Shown: piece by piece, positions 25,610-34,635 of the stretch
Numbering within the stretch: position 1 is the stretch's first letter
How the letters are laid out: each line of letters begins with the position of its first letter
Assembly (NCBI RefSeq): GCF_902706285.1
Contig: NZ_CACSKD010000001.1
Location: 186,001 to 250,000 of the forward strand
From: Rhizobium sp. 18055
Lineage (GTDB): Bacteria; Pseudomonadota; Alphaproteobacteria; Rhizobiales; Rhizobiaceae
Reading direction: 5' to 3'
DNA: 64,000 nt
The notes under the pieces: generated by a model
What the model saw: only the letters and a program-made list of their open reading frames with translations
Told to the model about the DNA's origin: nothing
Database searches by the model: none
Translations under genes and position numbers: made by a program

Positions 25610-26656
25610 ATGACACCAATTCCGGCGAGTGCACGTCCCAGACAGGTGGACGGACTGGTCAATCTGAGCCTGGCGGAAGTCGAAGCGCTTACTCGTCAGG
25701 TCCTTGTTCATCACCAATTGGCACCGACCCACTCGGACGCACTCACCGACATCATCGTTGCCGCTGAGCGCGATGAATGCGCCTCGCACGGCGTCTACCG
25801 CCTGGCGGGCCTTGTTCGCACCATGAACTCCGGCAAGGTCAACCTATCTGCCACGCCTCACGTTCGCACGGACGAGACTTCGATCGTTCGGGTGGACGCC
25901 GATGGTGGCTTCTCACCGCTGGCCTTCAATATGGGAGCGCCCGAACTGGCGAAGAAGGCGCACCGGCACGGTATTGCGGCAATGGCAATCAATCGGTGCG
26001 TGCACTTTACAGCACTGTGGCCGGAAGTTGAGGCCCTCGCCGACCAGGGAATTGTCTCGCTTGCGATGACGCCAAGCCACAGCTGGGTTGCGCCCGCCGG
26101 TGGAAAGAGGCCTCTTTTCGGCACCAATCCCTTCGCCTTCGGCTGGCCACGACTTCACGGCAACCCTTACGTATTCGATTTCGCCACCAGCATGGTGGCA
26201 CGAGGAGAAGTTGAACTCCATCGCCAGAACGGCAAGCCGATTCCACCTGGATGGGCGCTCGATCCCGATGGCAATCCAACCACGGATGCGAGCCTCGCGA
26301 TGGCCGGGGCGCTCCTCACGTTCGGCGGACACAAGGGCTCGGCGCTTTCCACAATGATCGAACTTTTGGCCGGCCCACTCATCGGAGACCTGACGAGCGC
26401 GGAGTCGGCGGACTTTGACGGCGGCGCCAAGGCAGCGCCCTATCACGGTGAACTGATTATTGCGCTATCGCCGGATGTCTTTCTTGGCGAGGCAAAGTCT
26501 GAATACCTGCAGCGAGCGGAAACCCTCTTGGCCGACATTGTGTCACAAGGTGCGAGGCTGCCGTCTCAGCGCAGGTTCGAAGCACGCGAGCGCACTGTGA
26601 GCGATGGCGTCTGGCTGACACGCATCCAGTACGACATCATCAAAACGCTGATTTAA
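25610..26656 (+). CDS. Malate/L-lactate dehydrogenase-family imino acid reductase
   Basis: A 348-aa NAD(P)H-dependent enzyme of the Ldh2 family. Family motifs are SHGVYRLAGLV (catalytic His region), GTNPFAFGWPR, VFDFATSMVARGEVELH, IPPGWALDPDGNPTTD and LTFGGHKGSALSTMIELL. These fit the delta1-piperideine/pyrroline-2-carboxylate reductase (DpkA-like) branch. Paired with the enolase-superfamily dehydratase next door, it would reduce delta1-pyrroline-2-carboxylate to L-proline. The ATG at 25610 follows TGGGGAA. An upstream frame extension would run through the operator motif. Other Ldh2 substrates (ureidoglycolate, diketogulonate) remain possible. Confidence 0.85.
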   Translation: MTPIPASARPRQVDGLVNLSLAEVEALTRQVLVHHQLAPTHSDALTDIIVAAERDECASHGVYRLAGLVRTMNSGKVNLSATPHVRTDETSIVRVDADGGFSPLAFNMGAPELAKKAHRHGIAAMAINRCVHFTALWPEVEALADQGIVSLAMTPSHSWVAPAGGKRPLFGTNPFAFGWPRLHGNPYVFDFATSMVARGEVELHRQNGKPIPPGWALDPDGNPTTDASLAMAGALLTFGGHKGSALSTMIELLAGPLIGDLTSAESADFDGGAKAAPYHGELIIALSPDVFLGEAKSEYLQRAETLLADIVSQGARLPSQRRFEARERTVSDGVWLTRIQYDIIKTLI

Positions 26657-26688
26657 GCGGCGGCGCTAAACCGTCGGCCAAAAGAAAA

Positions 26689-26719
26689 AAGGGCGCGGGA
26701 CCCTCGGTTCCGCGCCCTT
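26689..26719. terminator. Bidirectional terminator between convergent genes
   Basis: AAGGGCGCGG at 26689-26698 pairs with CCGCGCCCTT at 26710-26719, a 10-bp stem extendable by a G-T pair. It is flanked by an A-run on the left and a T-rich stretch on the right, so it can end transcription of both the reductase and the dehydratase genes. Confidence 0.8.
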
Positions 26720-26739
26720 CTTGCGTCTTGATATCCAGC

Positions 26740-27849
26740 TTATGTGCGGCCGACCGAAAACAGTGGCGCGCCCAGACGAGCGAGATCGACATCGATCCCG
26801 AGACCGGCACCTGTTGGCGCCGAACCAAAACCCTCAGACGAGCGCGGCGTATAGTTCGCAAGGTGGCCGTCCGTCCAGTCATTGAAGAACGGAGTCATCA
26901 GTAGCGATTCCGGACGGGTGGTGGCGGCAACATGGCTGGTCGCGGCGGTGATGATGTCACCTCCCCACATGTCTTCGACGGAAACCGCCATGTTCAGATC
27001 CTGAAGAAGATCGCGCGCCTTGACGACGTTCGTCAGCCCGCCAAGTTTCCCGAACTTCAGATTGATCGAAACGGCATTCGCTTCGTACTTTGCGCGAAAC
27101 ACTTCGTCGTTGTTGACGATCGATTCGTCCAGCACGAGTGGCAATCCGGACCCCCGATGGGCCAGTATGCAGTCGGCCGTCGATCGGCATGGCTGCTCCA
27201 CGTAAACGGCAAGGCCCGCCATTCCCTGGATGGCGAGTTTGGCAGCAGCGAGCGACCACCCGCCATTGGAGTCTGCGACAATAATCGTTTTGCCGTCGCC
27301 GGCTTCAACGCTGGCGCGCGTTCTGGCAATGTCGTCGAACGGATTGTTGCCCACCTTGAGCTGGAAGCGATTGATGCCATTCGCTCGCCGTGACCTGATA
27401 AACTCGCCCATAGCCTCTGGCGTATCCAGCGGTACGGCTTCGTAAATTGGGAAGCGCTCGTTGATGACCCCGCCGATGAGGGCAGAGATCGGTCGATCGA
27501 GGCTCTTGCCAAGAATATCCCAGCACGCGATGTCGATCGGGCTTTTGGCAAACTCCTGGCCCATCAACGTGGCATTCATGACGCGATTGACCTTGCCGAT
27601 ATTGGCCGGATCGACGCCTAACAGCGCCTCGCCCAGGTCTTTCAATGCCGTTCGTATTCCCTCGGGGAAAGTCGGGAGATACACCTTGCCGAGAGTGGTG
27701 ATTTCACCCCATCCATCAATGCCTTCGTCGGTGCGAACGCGGACGACGGTTCCGTCCTCCGTGGCTGCCACGCGGTCGCCAGACATGATGTACGTCCCGT
27801 GAGCGTAGCCGACTTTATATCGGAACACGTCGAGCCCGATGATTTTCAT
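26740..27849 (-). CDS. Enolase-superfamily dehydratase, likely cis-3-hydroxy-L-proline dehydratase
   Basis: A 369-aa mandelate racemase/muconate lactonizing-type enzyme. The capping domain includes AKSPIDIACWDILGK. The catalytic Lys on strand 2 is in RFQLKVG. Metal ligands are Asp in VADSNGGW, Glu in VYVEQPC and Asp in LVLDES, and the second catalytic Lys is in INLKFGKLGG. EDMWGGDIITAATSH is the block shared by hydroxyproline-betaine epimerases and cis-3-hydroxy-L-proline dehydratases. From memory it looks closer to the dehydratase. This reaction gives delta1-pyrroline-2-carboxylate, the substrate of the convergent reductase. The start at 27849 is where the domain begins. Confidence 0.83.
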   Translation of the reverse strand: MKIIGLDVFRYKVGYAHGTYIMSGDRVAATEDGTVVRVRTDEGIDGWGEITTLGKVYLPTFPEGIRTALKDLGEALLGVDPANIGKVNRVMNATLMGQEFAKSPIDIACWDILGKSLDRPISALIGGVINERFPIYEAVPLDTPEAMGEFIRSRRANGINRFQLKVGNNPFDDIARTRASVEAGDGKTIIVADSNGGWSLAAAKLAIQGMAGLAVYVEQPCRSTADCILAHRGSGLPLVLDESIVNNDEVFRAKYEANAVSINLKFGKLGGLTNVVKARDLLQDLNMAVSVEDMWGGDIITAATSHVAATTRPESLLMTPFFNDWTDGHLANYTPRSSEGFGSAPTGAGLGIDVDLARLGAPLFSVGRT

Positions 27850-27955
27850 TGTGATACCTTTCAAATTTCCCAAGAGCCCGAACGCATGCATTCCCTGGCT
27901 GCATTAGACCGAACGGAGCATGTGGGCTGCCCCATCAGACTCTCGCAATGTGTAC

Positions 27956-27967
27956 ATTGTATAAAAT
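27956..27967. promoter_or_regulatory. Operator-like motif copy 3 (dehydratase/chemoreceptor intergenic)
   Basis: An exact copy of ATTGTATAAAAT about 106 bp before the dehydratase start, in the divergent promoter region shared with the chemoreceptor gene. Confidence 0.7.
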
Positions 27968-28037
27968 ATCCACCAAGATTTGCAATTGAAAACTTGTGAT
28001 GGCGCGCTGCTTTACGTGGCGTTTACCCGCCATGCGT

Positions 28038-28049
28038 AAATTATACAAT
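28038..28049. promoter_or_regulatory. Operator-like motif copy 4 (chemoreceptor promoter)
   Basis: AAATTATACAAT matches the reverse-complement form of the shared motif at 10 of 12 bases and lies 25 bp before the chemoreceptor start codon. A weaker copy, but well placed to repress. Confidence 0.55.
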
Positions 28050-28074
28050 ATCCAATTCGGAAGGGGAGAAGTTT

Positions 28075-30336
28075 GTGGCAAAAATTTTGGGTACACTGTC
28101 GGCAAAGCTGATGGTCGGCATGGGCAGCGCAACAGTGCTTGTATTGGGCGGCGCGATTGTCGCATCGGGCATACAGAGTAGCGAGCGAACGAAAGAGGCT
28201 GTTTATCGCGAGGCACAATCGACGGCTGGCGAAGTGGCCTCCACCGTGACGCAGGACATTCGTGCGCTTTCTTCGGCAGTATCGACGATGAACGCAGCGC
28301 TTGGCGCAGCGCACGATAGCAACGTCCTGGATCGACCTATGGTACTGGCGATGATGAAGTCGATCGTCACTCGGTACGATTTGGCTTTTGGTGTCACGTT
28401 CATCGAGGAGGATGGCGCCTGGGATGGCATGAAGGGTGCCACTCTGGTCGGCAACAATCCGGCAGGCGACTTCGCTTCGTACTGGAGTAAGGAGACCGGG
28501 CCGCTGACGTTCACGGCCGTCCCCACGACGCGTGACGATCCCTGGTACAAGGTGCCCGCGACAACTTTGCAGCCAACGTTGACCGAGCCGTTCGTCTACG
28601 ATTCCGGCACGAAGAAGATCACGATGACCACGATCGCATACCCCGTGGTCGCCACGGGAGGCAAGCTCCTTGGCGTGGGCAGTTTCGATGTGAACCTGGA
28701 GACGCTCTCAAATGCGGTAGCCAACATGCGCCCGTTCGGCGAGGGGCACGTAATGTTGGTCTCCGGAGCCGGCTCGTGGCTCGCGACACCGGATGCCAGC
28801 ACGTTCATGACACCCTACAAAGGTGCGGGAGAGCAGGAGCTTCGGGAAGCCCTCACCTCCGGAAAACCCCAGACACTTCATGATTTTTCAACAAGCTCCG
28901 GCTCCGTGGAGCGGATCATCTACCCCTTTGCAATCCCGGGCTTGAACACAAGCTGGGCTGCAATCGTGGACGTTCCGACCAAGGTTATTGCCGCGCCTAT
29001 CCAGTCGCAATTGATGATGTTGCTGAGCGCTGGCGCGCTCATCGTTGGCGTCATGCTGGCCGCTTTGTATAGCGCCACGACCATGATCGTGCGTCGTCCC
29101 CTCAATTCCTTGCTCTCGAGCGTCGAGGGCCTGAAGCGGGGAAATCTCGATATCCCGGTATCCGGGCAACAACGGAACGATGAAATCGGCCACCTTTCGA
29201 CCTCACTCGACGGGTTCCGGGTGGCCCTGCTGCGGGGGCGCACGATTGAGAGCGATGCGGCCTCGGAGCGGACAGCCACCGAGGAAGAACGACAACAGAT
29301 TGAAATCTCCCGCGAAGCTGCACGAGCCGAACAGGAACAGGTCGTTAGAGCCATATCCCAGGCATTGAACCAGCTTTCTTCCGGAAACCTGACCTTCGAA
29401 GTGTCGAATGTTTTCCCTGAAAAATTCGAGTCCCTTCGAAATGACTTCAACACCGCTGTGGAACAGTTGCACCAATCCCTGTCTGCCGTGGCACGGTCGA
29501 CGTCGATGATCGATGGTGGCATCAATGAAATCAGCCACAGCTCTGATGACCTCTCGCGTCGGACGGAGCAACAAGCAGCGTCTCTGGAAGAGACCGCAGC
29601 AGCGCTCAACGAAATCACGGTCAACCTCGCCAATGCGGCTCAGCGCGCCGAGGATGCTCGTTCGGTTGCAATCCACGCAAACGAGAGTGCGAAAGTGTCG
29701 GGCTCGGTCGTGGCGGGCGCCATCGACGCGATGGGACGGATCGAAAGATCTTCTGCAACGATCTCGAATATCGTTGGCGTCATCGACGAGATTGCGTTCC
29801 AGACCAACCTGCTGGCGCTCAACGCAGGGGTCGAAGCTGCGCGTGCCGGTGACGCCGGCAAGGGCTTTGCTGTTGTTGCGCAAGAGGTAAGAGAGCTAGC
29901 TCAGCGATCTGCCAAGGCGGCCAAGGAGATCAAGGAGCTGATCCGCAACTCCAACGTCGAGGTCGAGAGTGGCGTCCGGCTGGTGAGCGACACCGGAGAG
30001 GCACTCACGACCATCGAGGCTTATATTGTTGAAATCAACAAGCATATGGAAGCAATCGTCGTCTCTGCCCAAGAACAGTCGGCCGGACTTTCGGAGGTCA
30101 ACACAGCCGTCAATCACATGGACCAGTTCATGCAGCAGAATGCGGCCATGGTCGAAGAAACCAACGCAGCAGGGCTGTCATTGGCGGACGAGGCTGGTCA
30201 GTTGAGGCAGCTCGTGTCTCGGTTCCAACTGCGCGATCTGCCTACCTCTTCCAGCGATGGACATAAAAATCCAAGGACGGTTGCGCGCGACAGCGGACCG
30301 TACACCCTCGTTCGCGACATGAGGCGAGCTGGCTAG
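28075..30336 (+). CDS. Methyl-accepting chemotaxis protein with periplasmic Cache domain
   Basis: A 753-aa chemoreceptor with a GTG start after GGGGAG. A membrane helix lies at about 10-32, then a large dCache-type periplasmic ligand domain at about 40-290 (DPWYKVPATTLQPTLTEPFV; YPVVATGGKLLGVGSFDVN). A second helix at about 300-322 is followed by HAMP. The cytoplasmic signalling domain has the conserved hairpin tip [20 protein letters not shown]. It ends in RDMRRAG and has no CheR-binding pentapeptide. It shares the GntR motif with the catabolic genes, so it probably senses the substrate or its precursor. Confidence 0.9.
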   Translation: MAKILGTLSAKLMVGMGSATVLVLGGAIVASGIQSSERTKEAVYREAQSTAGEVASTVTQDIRALSSAVSTMNAALGAAHDSNVLDRPMVLAMMKSIVTRYDLAFGVTFIEEDGAWDGMKGATLVGNNPAGDFASYWSKETGPLTFTAVPTTRDDPWYKVPATTLQPTLTEPFVYDSGTKKITMTTIAYPVVATGGKLLGVGSFDVNLETLSNAVANMRPFGEGHVMLVSGAGSWLATPDASTFMTPYKGAGEQELREALTSGKPQTLHDFSTSSGSVERIIYPFAIPGLNTSWAAIVDVPTKVIAAPIQSQLMMLLSAGALIVGVMLAALYSATTMIVRRPLNSLLSSVEGLKRGNLDIPVSGQQRNDEIGHLSTSLDGFRVALLRGRTIESDAASERTATEEERQQIEISREAARAEQEQVVRAISQALNQLSSGNLTFEVSNVFPEKFESLRNDFNTAVEQLHQSLSAVARSTSMIDGGINEISHSSDDLSRRTEQQAASLEETAAALNEITVNLANAAQRAEDARSVAIHANESAKVSGSVVAGAIDAMGRIERSSATISNIVGVIDEIAFQTNLLALNAGVEAARAGDAGKGFAVVAQEVRELAQRSAKAAKEIKELIRNSNVEVESGVRLVSDTGEALTTIEAYIVEINKHMEAIVVSAQEQSAGLSEVNTAVNHMDQFMQQNAAMVEETNAAGLSLADEAGQLRQLVSRFQLRDLPTSSSDGHKNPRTVARDSGPYTLVRDMRRAG

Positions 30337-30367
30337 ATCAACATTAACGAGACGAACGGCAATCATT

Positions 30368-30395
30368 CCCGGCTGCGGTGGCCATCGCAGCCGGG
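30368..30395. terminator. Inverted repeat between convergent chemoreceptor and cyclase genes
   Basis: CCCGGCTGCG at 30368-30377 and its exact complement at 30386-30395 make a 10-bp GC-rich stem with an 8-nt loop. It lies in the gap between convergent genes. There is no T-tract, so termination efficiency is uncertain. Confidence 0.55.
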
Positions 30396-30471
30396 GATGT
30401 CCCGGTAGCTGACAACTCGTGCAAAGCCACACCACCGTCTTGGCAATTTGCTCGATCTGGCGTGCAACAAC

Positions 30472-31878
30472 TCAGGACAGGGCAAATATTCTCACTTCCC
30501 TGTCGATGCCCTGGAGTTGCTCCATCCGGGAATTCGATGTGACGCCGCTCGCGCGCAATATCTTTGAAACTTCCGCATTTTCGACAATCCCCTCTGTGGT
30601 CAGGATCACATAGGGGTCGGCAAGTCCCTGTACGCGCGAGGCAATATTGACGGTCTGGCCAAAGTAGTCCTGGCGGTCGTTCAGATTGACGGCAAGGCAC
30701 GGTCCTTCATGTATCCCGATCTTCAGCAGAAGGTCATCGCTGCCGCGTTCGACATTCAACCGGAGCATTTCCTCGCGCATGCGCAACGCGGCCGCCACGG
30801 CGCGGTCTGGGCTCGGGAAAGTCGCCATCACTGCGTCGCCAATGGTCTTCACGACCGCGCCGGCTTCCGCGGCAACGATCTGATGAAGAACCCTGAAGTG
30901 CGCCCGCACGAGATCGAAAGCGGCAAGATCGCCAACACGCTCGTAGAGGGCAGTGGAGCCCCGCAAATCGGTGAACAGGAACGTCAGGCTGGTGATCTTG
31001 AGGCGCTGATCGACATCAAGCGTGTCTGTCCGATAGATATCGCGGAAGCTCTGGTTTGTCAGCAAGCGCTTGGCTGTCAGAAAGGGCCGGCGGCGGCCAA
31101 GTAAGTCGTGCAGCTCGGTGCCTGCGACACAGACATTTGGTATCACTCTGCGATCCGTATGGTTCTCCAGCGCGAGCCGCAACGAGCCCGGACGGAAGGT
31201 GAGTGTCTCGTTCGACCCTGACCCCTCGCTGATGACCATCGAGACATTCTGACGCTCGTCAGTCGGCTCGCCCGTCACGTCGATAAACTGCGCAGAATGT
31301 GTCACTGCATCGAAGACGATGATGAATTGCTGAGGAAGCTGGATCGTGACGAAAGCCTTTTCGCCCGGACCCAATTCGATCATTTCCAAAAGAACCCGCG
31401 CAAACCTCGCCTCGAGATCCTCTGGCAGGTCCACTCCCGAGCTGAAAAATATCTGCCGGTAGTACTCAAGCGGCGGAAGCCTATCGGGGTCGTGCGCAGC
31501 GATCCGGCGCACTCTAGGACTGACCGTGAATGTCACCTCAACCATCTCATCGAGGGTCGGCTCGTATCCGGCTGCGCAGAGCGCACAATGGTACGTTTCC
31601 TGATCGACCGATTTCAGCGTTGCCCCCGTTTCAAGGACCCCACCGCAGCCTGGGCACAGGACGTTCCAGGTCATCTCGAACAGGCCTGCGCGGGCTGCAT
31701 GCAAAAACGCTGCAATGGTTTTCTCGTCATCGAGATCATGCGTTTTAGCGAAGGCAAGCACATTGATGCGGTTGAGATCGCGATCGGAACCACGCAGGAC
31801 CAGTTCCTCTATGCGCGCAACCGTCTGCGGGTCGGCGGCAGGTCGCAGCGCTGCAAAAAGCACGTCAATTTCGGTCAT
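30472..31878 (-). CDS. Class III adenylate/guanylate cyclase with N-terminal zinc-ribbon-like region
   Basis: A 468-aa soluble nucleotide cyclase. The C-terminal catalytic domain (about residues 275-440) has FLFTDLRGSTALYERVG and KTIGDAVMATF, giving both metal-binding Asp residues, and YFGQTVNIASRVQ near the transition-state residues. The N-terminal part has four Cys in CPGCGG and CALCAAG, a zinc-ribbon pattern, followed by a long uncharacterised region. It could supply cAMP to the cyclic-nucleotide-binding proteins near the left edge, although that is only an inference. The ATG at 31878 was chosen; a TTG at 31899 is an alternative. Confidence 0.87.
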   Translation of the reverse strand: MTEIDVLFAALRPAADPQTVARIEELVLRGSDRDLNRINVLAFAKTHDLDDEKTIAAFLHAARAGLFEMTWNVLCPGCGGVLETGATLKSVDQETYHCALCAAGYEPTLDEMVEVTFTVSPRVRRIAAHDPDRLPPLEYYRQIFFSSGVDLPEDLEARFARVLLEMIELGPGEKAFVTIQLPQQFIIVFDAVTHSAQFIDVTGEPTDERQNVSMVISEGSGSNETLTFRPGSLRLALENHTDRRVIPNVCVAGTELHDLLGRRRPFLTAKRLLTNQSFRDIYRTDTLDVDQRLKITSLTFLFTDLRGSTALYERVGDLAAFDLVRAHFRVLHQIVAAEAGAVVKTIGDAVMATFPSPDRAVAAALRMREEMLRLNVERGSDDLLLKIGIHEGPCLAVNLNDRQDYFGQTVNIASRVQGLADPYVILTTEGIVENAEVSKILRASGVTSNSRMEQLQGIDREVRIFALS

Positions 31879-32183
31879 GACACAGGTCTCTGTGTACAAA
31901 AAGCCAAGGCGGACGACGCCGGTCTGCCTAGATTATAACACGAAAATTCATGATCGAAATCTCGCGTTTGGTGCCGCCTCGTTTCGAAGCAATGGCCCCG
32001 AGTTTGCACAATCCGCCTCTCTGCCGGCATCCGCCGTGGCCCGCGCGCTACCCGAGCCCGGGATACACGACGATCACGCCGGTTCAAATTTTTGTGGGCC
32101 TTACCGAGCTTGTTCGAACTTGAAAATCGCACCGACGCGCACAGATATGTCATCGCGTCCGTCCGGATGGCGAGGAAGATAGT
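31879..32183. promoter_or_regulatory. Divergent region before cyclase and small ORF
   Basis: About 305 bp. Next to the cyclase start, ACACAG at 31880-31885 and CTGTGT at 31890-31895 form a 6-bp inverted repeat with a 4-nt spacer, overlapping the likely ribosome binding region. A GAGGAAG precedes the small plus-strand gene at 32184. Confidence 0.45.
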
Positions 32184-32405
32184 ATGACATTTCAATTGAA
32201 TAGGACGTTTGGCTCCGAAGAGCTGAACGTGATCGAGGCGGTCCTGCGTGATTGGTGCGGCAGACATGACGTTGCGAGGACGTCGGCAGATGGCGTTCTG
32301 GCGGGCGCAGTTCTCGTCAGTCTGTTCCAGGCCGGAAACATTACCGTTCCGGCTCTGACGAAGGCGGCTGGAAATCACAAATGGCTCTCGGAATTCGGCG
32401 GATAG
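32184..32405 (+). CDS. Small hypothetical protein, 73 aa
   Basis: A 73-aa acidic-to-neutral protein (TFGSEELNVIEAVLRDWCGR near the N-terminus). A good ribosome binding site (GAGGAAG) is placed 6 nt before the ATG, which is the main reason to believe it. I recognise no domain. It has no signal peptide and no membrane helix. It lies in a cluster of small stress-type genes. Confidence 0.6.
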   Translation: MTFQLNRTFGSEELNVIEAVLRDWCGRHDVARTSADGVLAGAVLVSLFQAGNITVPALTKAAGNHKWLSEFGG

Positions 32406-32817
32406 CCTATTGCCCGTGTGAGCACGGCTCCACTGTGGACGCCGCGCTCCAGTGCCCGCGAACGACCATCGGGATACGTCACCGGCGTCCAATATGGGAA
32501 CTACCTCCTTCAGAAATCGTTGTGGTTCTATCTTGGCAGGCAAGCCTGCCGGGGTACACCCGGATTGGCTGCGGCTGAGGGTTGGAGCGAGAAAGGGCGA
32601 AGACAAGGCCCTCGCCCATCGATGGTCATCGACGAAAGTGACGCGTTCGCCGAAAACCATCGCAGACACCATCTCGATTGGCGTCGTCTATCCCGGGGAG
32701 CAGAACCGCTAGTGTCACATTGGGCTTTTCTGCTCGAACCAGCGTTCGTGTTTGCAGGAACAAAAGCACTGGACACAAGTTGACCTGCCGCAACGACGAA
32801 CGCCATAGGAGGACAAC
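32406..32817. other. Intergenic DNA upstream of the DUF892 gene
   Basis: About 410 bp. Open frames on both strands look like chance frames in GC-rich DNA, with no recognisable product. It may carry the promoter of the DUF892 gene, which has a clear AGGAGG site at 32808-32813. Confidence 0.45.
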
Positions 32818-33318
32818 ATGGCTACGCAAAAAACGCTCAACGGCCTATTTTTCGATACGCTGAAGGACATCTACTTTGCAGAGAAGCAGATTCTGAAGAC
32901 ATTGCCGAAGATGGCTCGAGCGGCCCAGTCGGAAGAGGGCAAGGCTGGGTTCCTGCAGCATCGCGACGAAACACAGGGTCATATCGAACGCCTTGAACAG
33001 GTCTTCGAAATTCTCGGCAAACCGGCCCGCGGCAAAACCTGCGAAGCGATCCAAGGCATCATCGCAGAAGGCGAAGAGATCATCGAGGATTTCAAGGGCT
33101 CCATTGCGCTCGATGCCGGACTGATCTCGTCTGCTCAAGCGGTGGAACACTACGAGATGGCACGCTATGGCACATTGATTGCCTGGGCGGAGCAACTCGG
33201 CCTCAAGGACGCCGTCCCGCTCCTCAGGGCAAATCTCACAGAGGAAGAAGCGACGGACAAGAAACTGACGAAGCTCGCTCAGTCCCAGGCCAATTCCAAG
33301 GCAGCAAAAGCTGCGTGA
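32818..33318 (+). CDS. DUF892 (YciE-like) ferritin-like protein
   Basis: A 166-aa four-helix ferritin-like protein of the YciE/DUF892 family. Helix 1 is LNGLFFDTLKDIYFAEKQIL. Further conserved parts are FLQHRDETQGHIERLEQVFE and AVEHYEMARYGTLIAWAEQL, whose Glu/His residues match a di-metal site. It has a strong AGGAGG ribosome binding site. Family members are linked to general stress and are part of RpoS- or EcfG-type regulons in other bacteria. It lies next to DUF6894, consistent with such a regulon. Confidence 0.88.
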   Translation: MATQKTLNGLFFDTLKDIYFAEKQILKTLPKMARAAQSEEGKAGFLQHRDETQGHIERLEQVFEILGKPARGKTCEAIQGIIAEGEEIIEDFKGSIALDAGLISSAQAVEHYEMARYGTLIAWAEQLGLKDAVPLLRANLTEEEATDKKLTKLAQSQANSKAAKAA

Positions 33319-33369
33319 GCAATCCAATGATCGGAGCGGTCGCCACGGCGGCCGCTTCTGCAACGTCAT

Positions 33370-33612
33370 TCAGTTTCCATCGAGCCATTCATTGCGGAAC
33401 GTTAGACTGGATACCGACACCGGCCGTCCGCTTTCGTCTCTTACGGTGACCGAAATCGTCGCATGATCACAGGTCGGAAGTTCATCGCGGGCAATCTCCA
33501 GCAATATCTTGGCCACCTCGGTGGGTATGCCCGCCCGAGAACTGAGCTCAGTCCCATGCTCGTCTTTCAGCGGGCCATCACCATTGTGAAGATCAAAGTA
33601 GTACCGGCTCAT
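33370..33612 (-). CDS. DUF6894 family small protein
   Basis: An 80-aa protein beginning MSRYYFDLHNGDGPLKDEHG, the typical DUF6894 N-terminus, and ending in a beta-rich region (ATISVTVRDESGRPV). The ATG at 33612 follows AGAGGTAAG. A longer frame upstream would overlap the Crp/Fnr gene and is rejected. The function of the family is unknown; it is common in Rhizobiales, often beside regulators such as this one. Confidence 0.8.
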   Translation of the reverse strand: MSRYYFDLHNGDGPLKDEHGTELSSRAGIPTEVAKILLEIARDELPTCDHATISVTVRDESGRPVSVSSLTFRNEWLDGN

Positions 33613-33717
33613 CCACTTACCTCTTGGTTTTGAAATGCATAAGCTCCACAGGCAACGAAGGTTCCGCCGCACACGACGATATCGCGATCTGCCTGCAACC
33701 ACTTGAACGGAACGACC

Positions 33718-34437
33718 ATGATTGATGTTCTGCTGCTGAATTTGAGAAGTCGCGACACGGTATCCGCGGCGGAGATTGCCCGGCTGCAAGAGGTCATCGT
33801 CAAGGAGCGCACTTTCAGCGTCGGCGAGGATATCGTCGTTGAAGGGTCGCGGCCAGGCTACAGCACGTTGATGCTCGAAGGACTGTCGGCCCGTTACAAG
33901 CATATGGCCGATGGCTCCAGGCAGATCACGTCGCTTCAGGTGCCCGGCGACTTCGTCGATCTCCACGCCTTCCTGTTGCGCAAACTCGACCACGGGATCG
34001 TCGCACTGTCACCTTGTCGGGTCGCGTTTGCCGACCATTCCGACTTGCGCAAGACGACCGAGACAATGCCGCACCTGACACGTCTGCTGTGGCTGAACAC
34101 CCTGATCGATGCGGCGATCAATCGGGAGTGGATTTCATCGATGGGCCGGCGCTCCAAGCGCGCCCACATCGCACACCTGATCTGCGAACTCTACGTGCGG
34201 CTGAAAACCGTCGATCGCGTTGACGTCTGGTCGTTTCAGCTTCCCCTGACCCAATCGGAACTGGCAGACGTCATCGGCATTTCGCTCGTGCACGTCAACA
34301 AGACCCTGCAGGCCCTGAAACGCGAGAACGTCTTCAGTTGGGAAAACAAGACGCTGACAATCATCGACTGGGAGCGGCTGAAAGCCATTGCCGAATTTGA
34401 TGACACGTATCTCAGTCTTTCCGTCGAGCCCCGATGA
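33718..34437 (+). CDS. Crp/Fnr family transcriptional regulator
   Basis: A 239-aa Crp/Fnr-type regulator. The N-terminal beta-roll (FSVGEDIVVEGSRPGYSTLM; LQVPGDFVDLHAFLL) is followed by a dimer helix and a winged HTH (LPLTQSELADVIGISLVHVN, then ALKRENVFSW). No N-terminal Cys cluster for an FNR-type iron-sulfur centre is present. The PGDFVDLHAFLL segment differs from cAMP-binding CRP, so the ligand is unclear. The ATG at 33718 was preferred over a TTG at 33703. It is divergent from DUF6894. Confidence 0.87.
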   Translation: MIDVLLLNLRSRDTVSAAEIARLQEVIVKERTFSVGEDIVVEGSRPGYSTLMLEGLSARYKHMADGSRQITSLQVPGDFVDLHAFLLRKLDHGIVALSPCRVAFADHSDLRKTTETMPHLTRLLWLNTLIDAAINREWISSMGRRSKRAHIAHLICELYVRLKTVDRVDVWSFQLPLTQSELADVIGISLVHVNKTLQALKRENVFSWENKTLTIIDWERLKAIAEFDDTYLSLSVEPR

Positions 34438-34635
34438 AAATGCTGGATCAGGATCTGGCAAAAGGTTCGACCACCCCTGTCTATCGCGGCTCCGAGCGCT
34501 TCATGGTCGGCATTGGCATATTTGATCAATTTATAGAGATAAGCGCAAAAATATTGGCCAACTTGTCATAGTTTATTGCGGCGATCGTGGCTCGGTATAG
34601 CCTCCCAGGCAACGAGACCGTAGGAGGAGCCGACG

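Noticed and set aside
31875..32672. A 265-codon reverse-strand frame
   Set aside because: It overlaps the small plus-strand gene with a strong ribosome binding site, and its sequence shows no family similarity.
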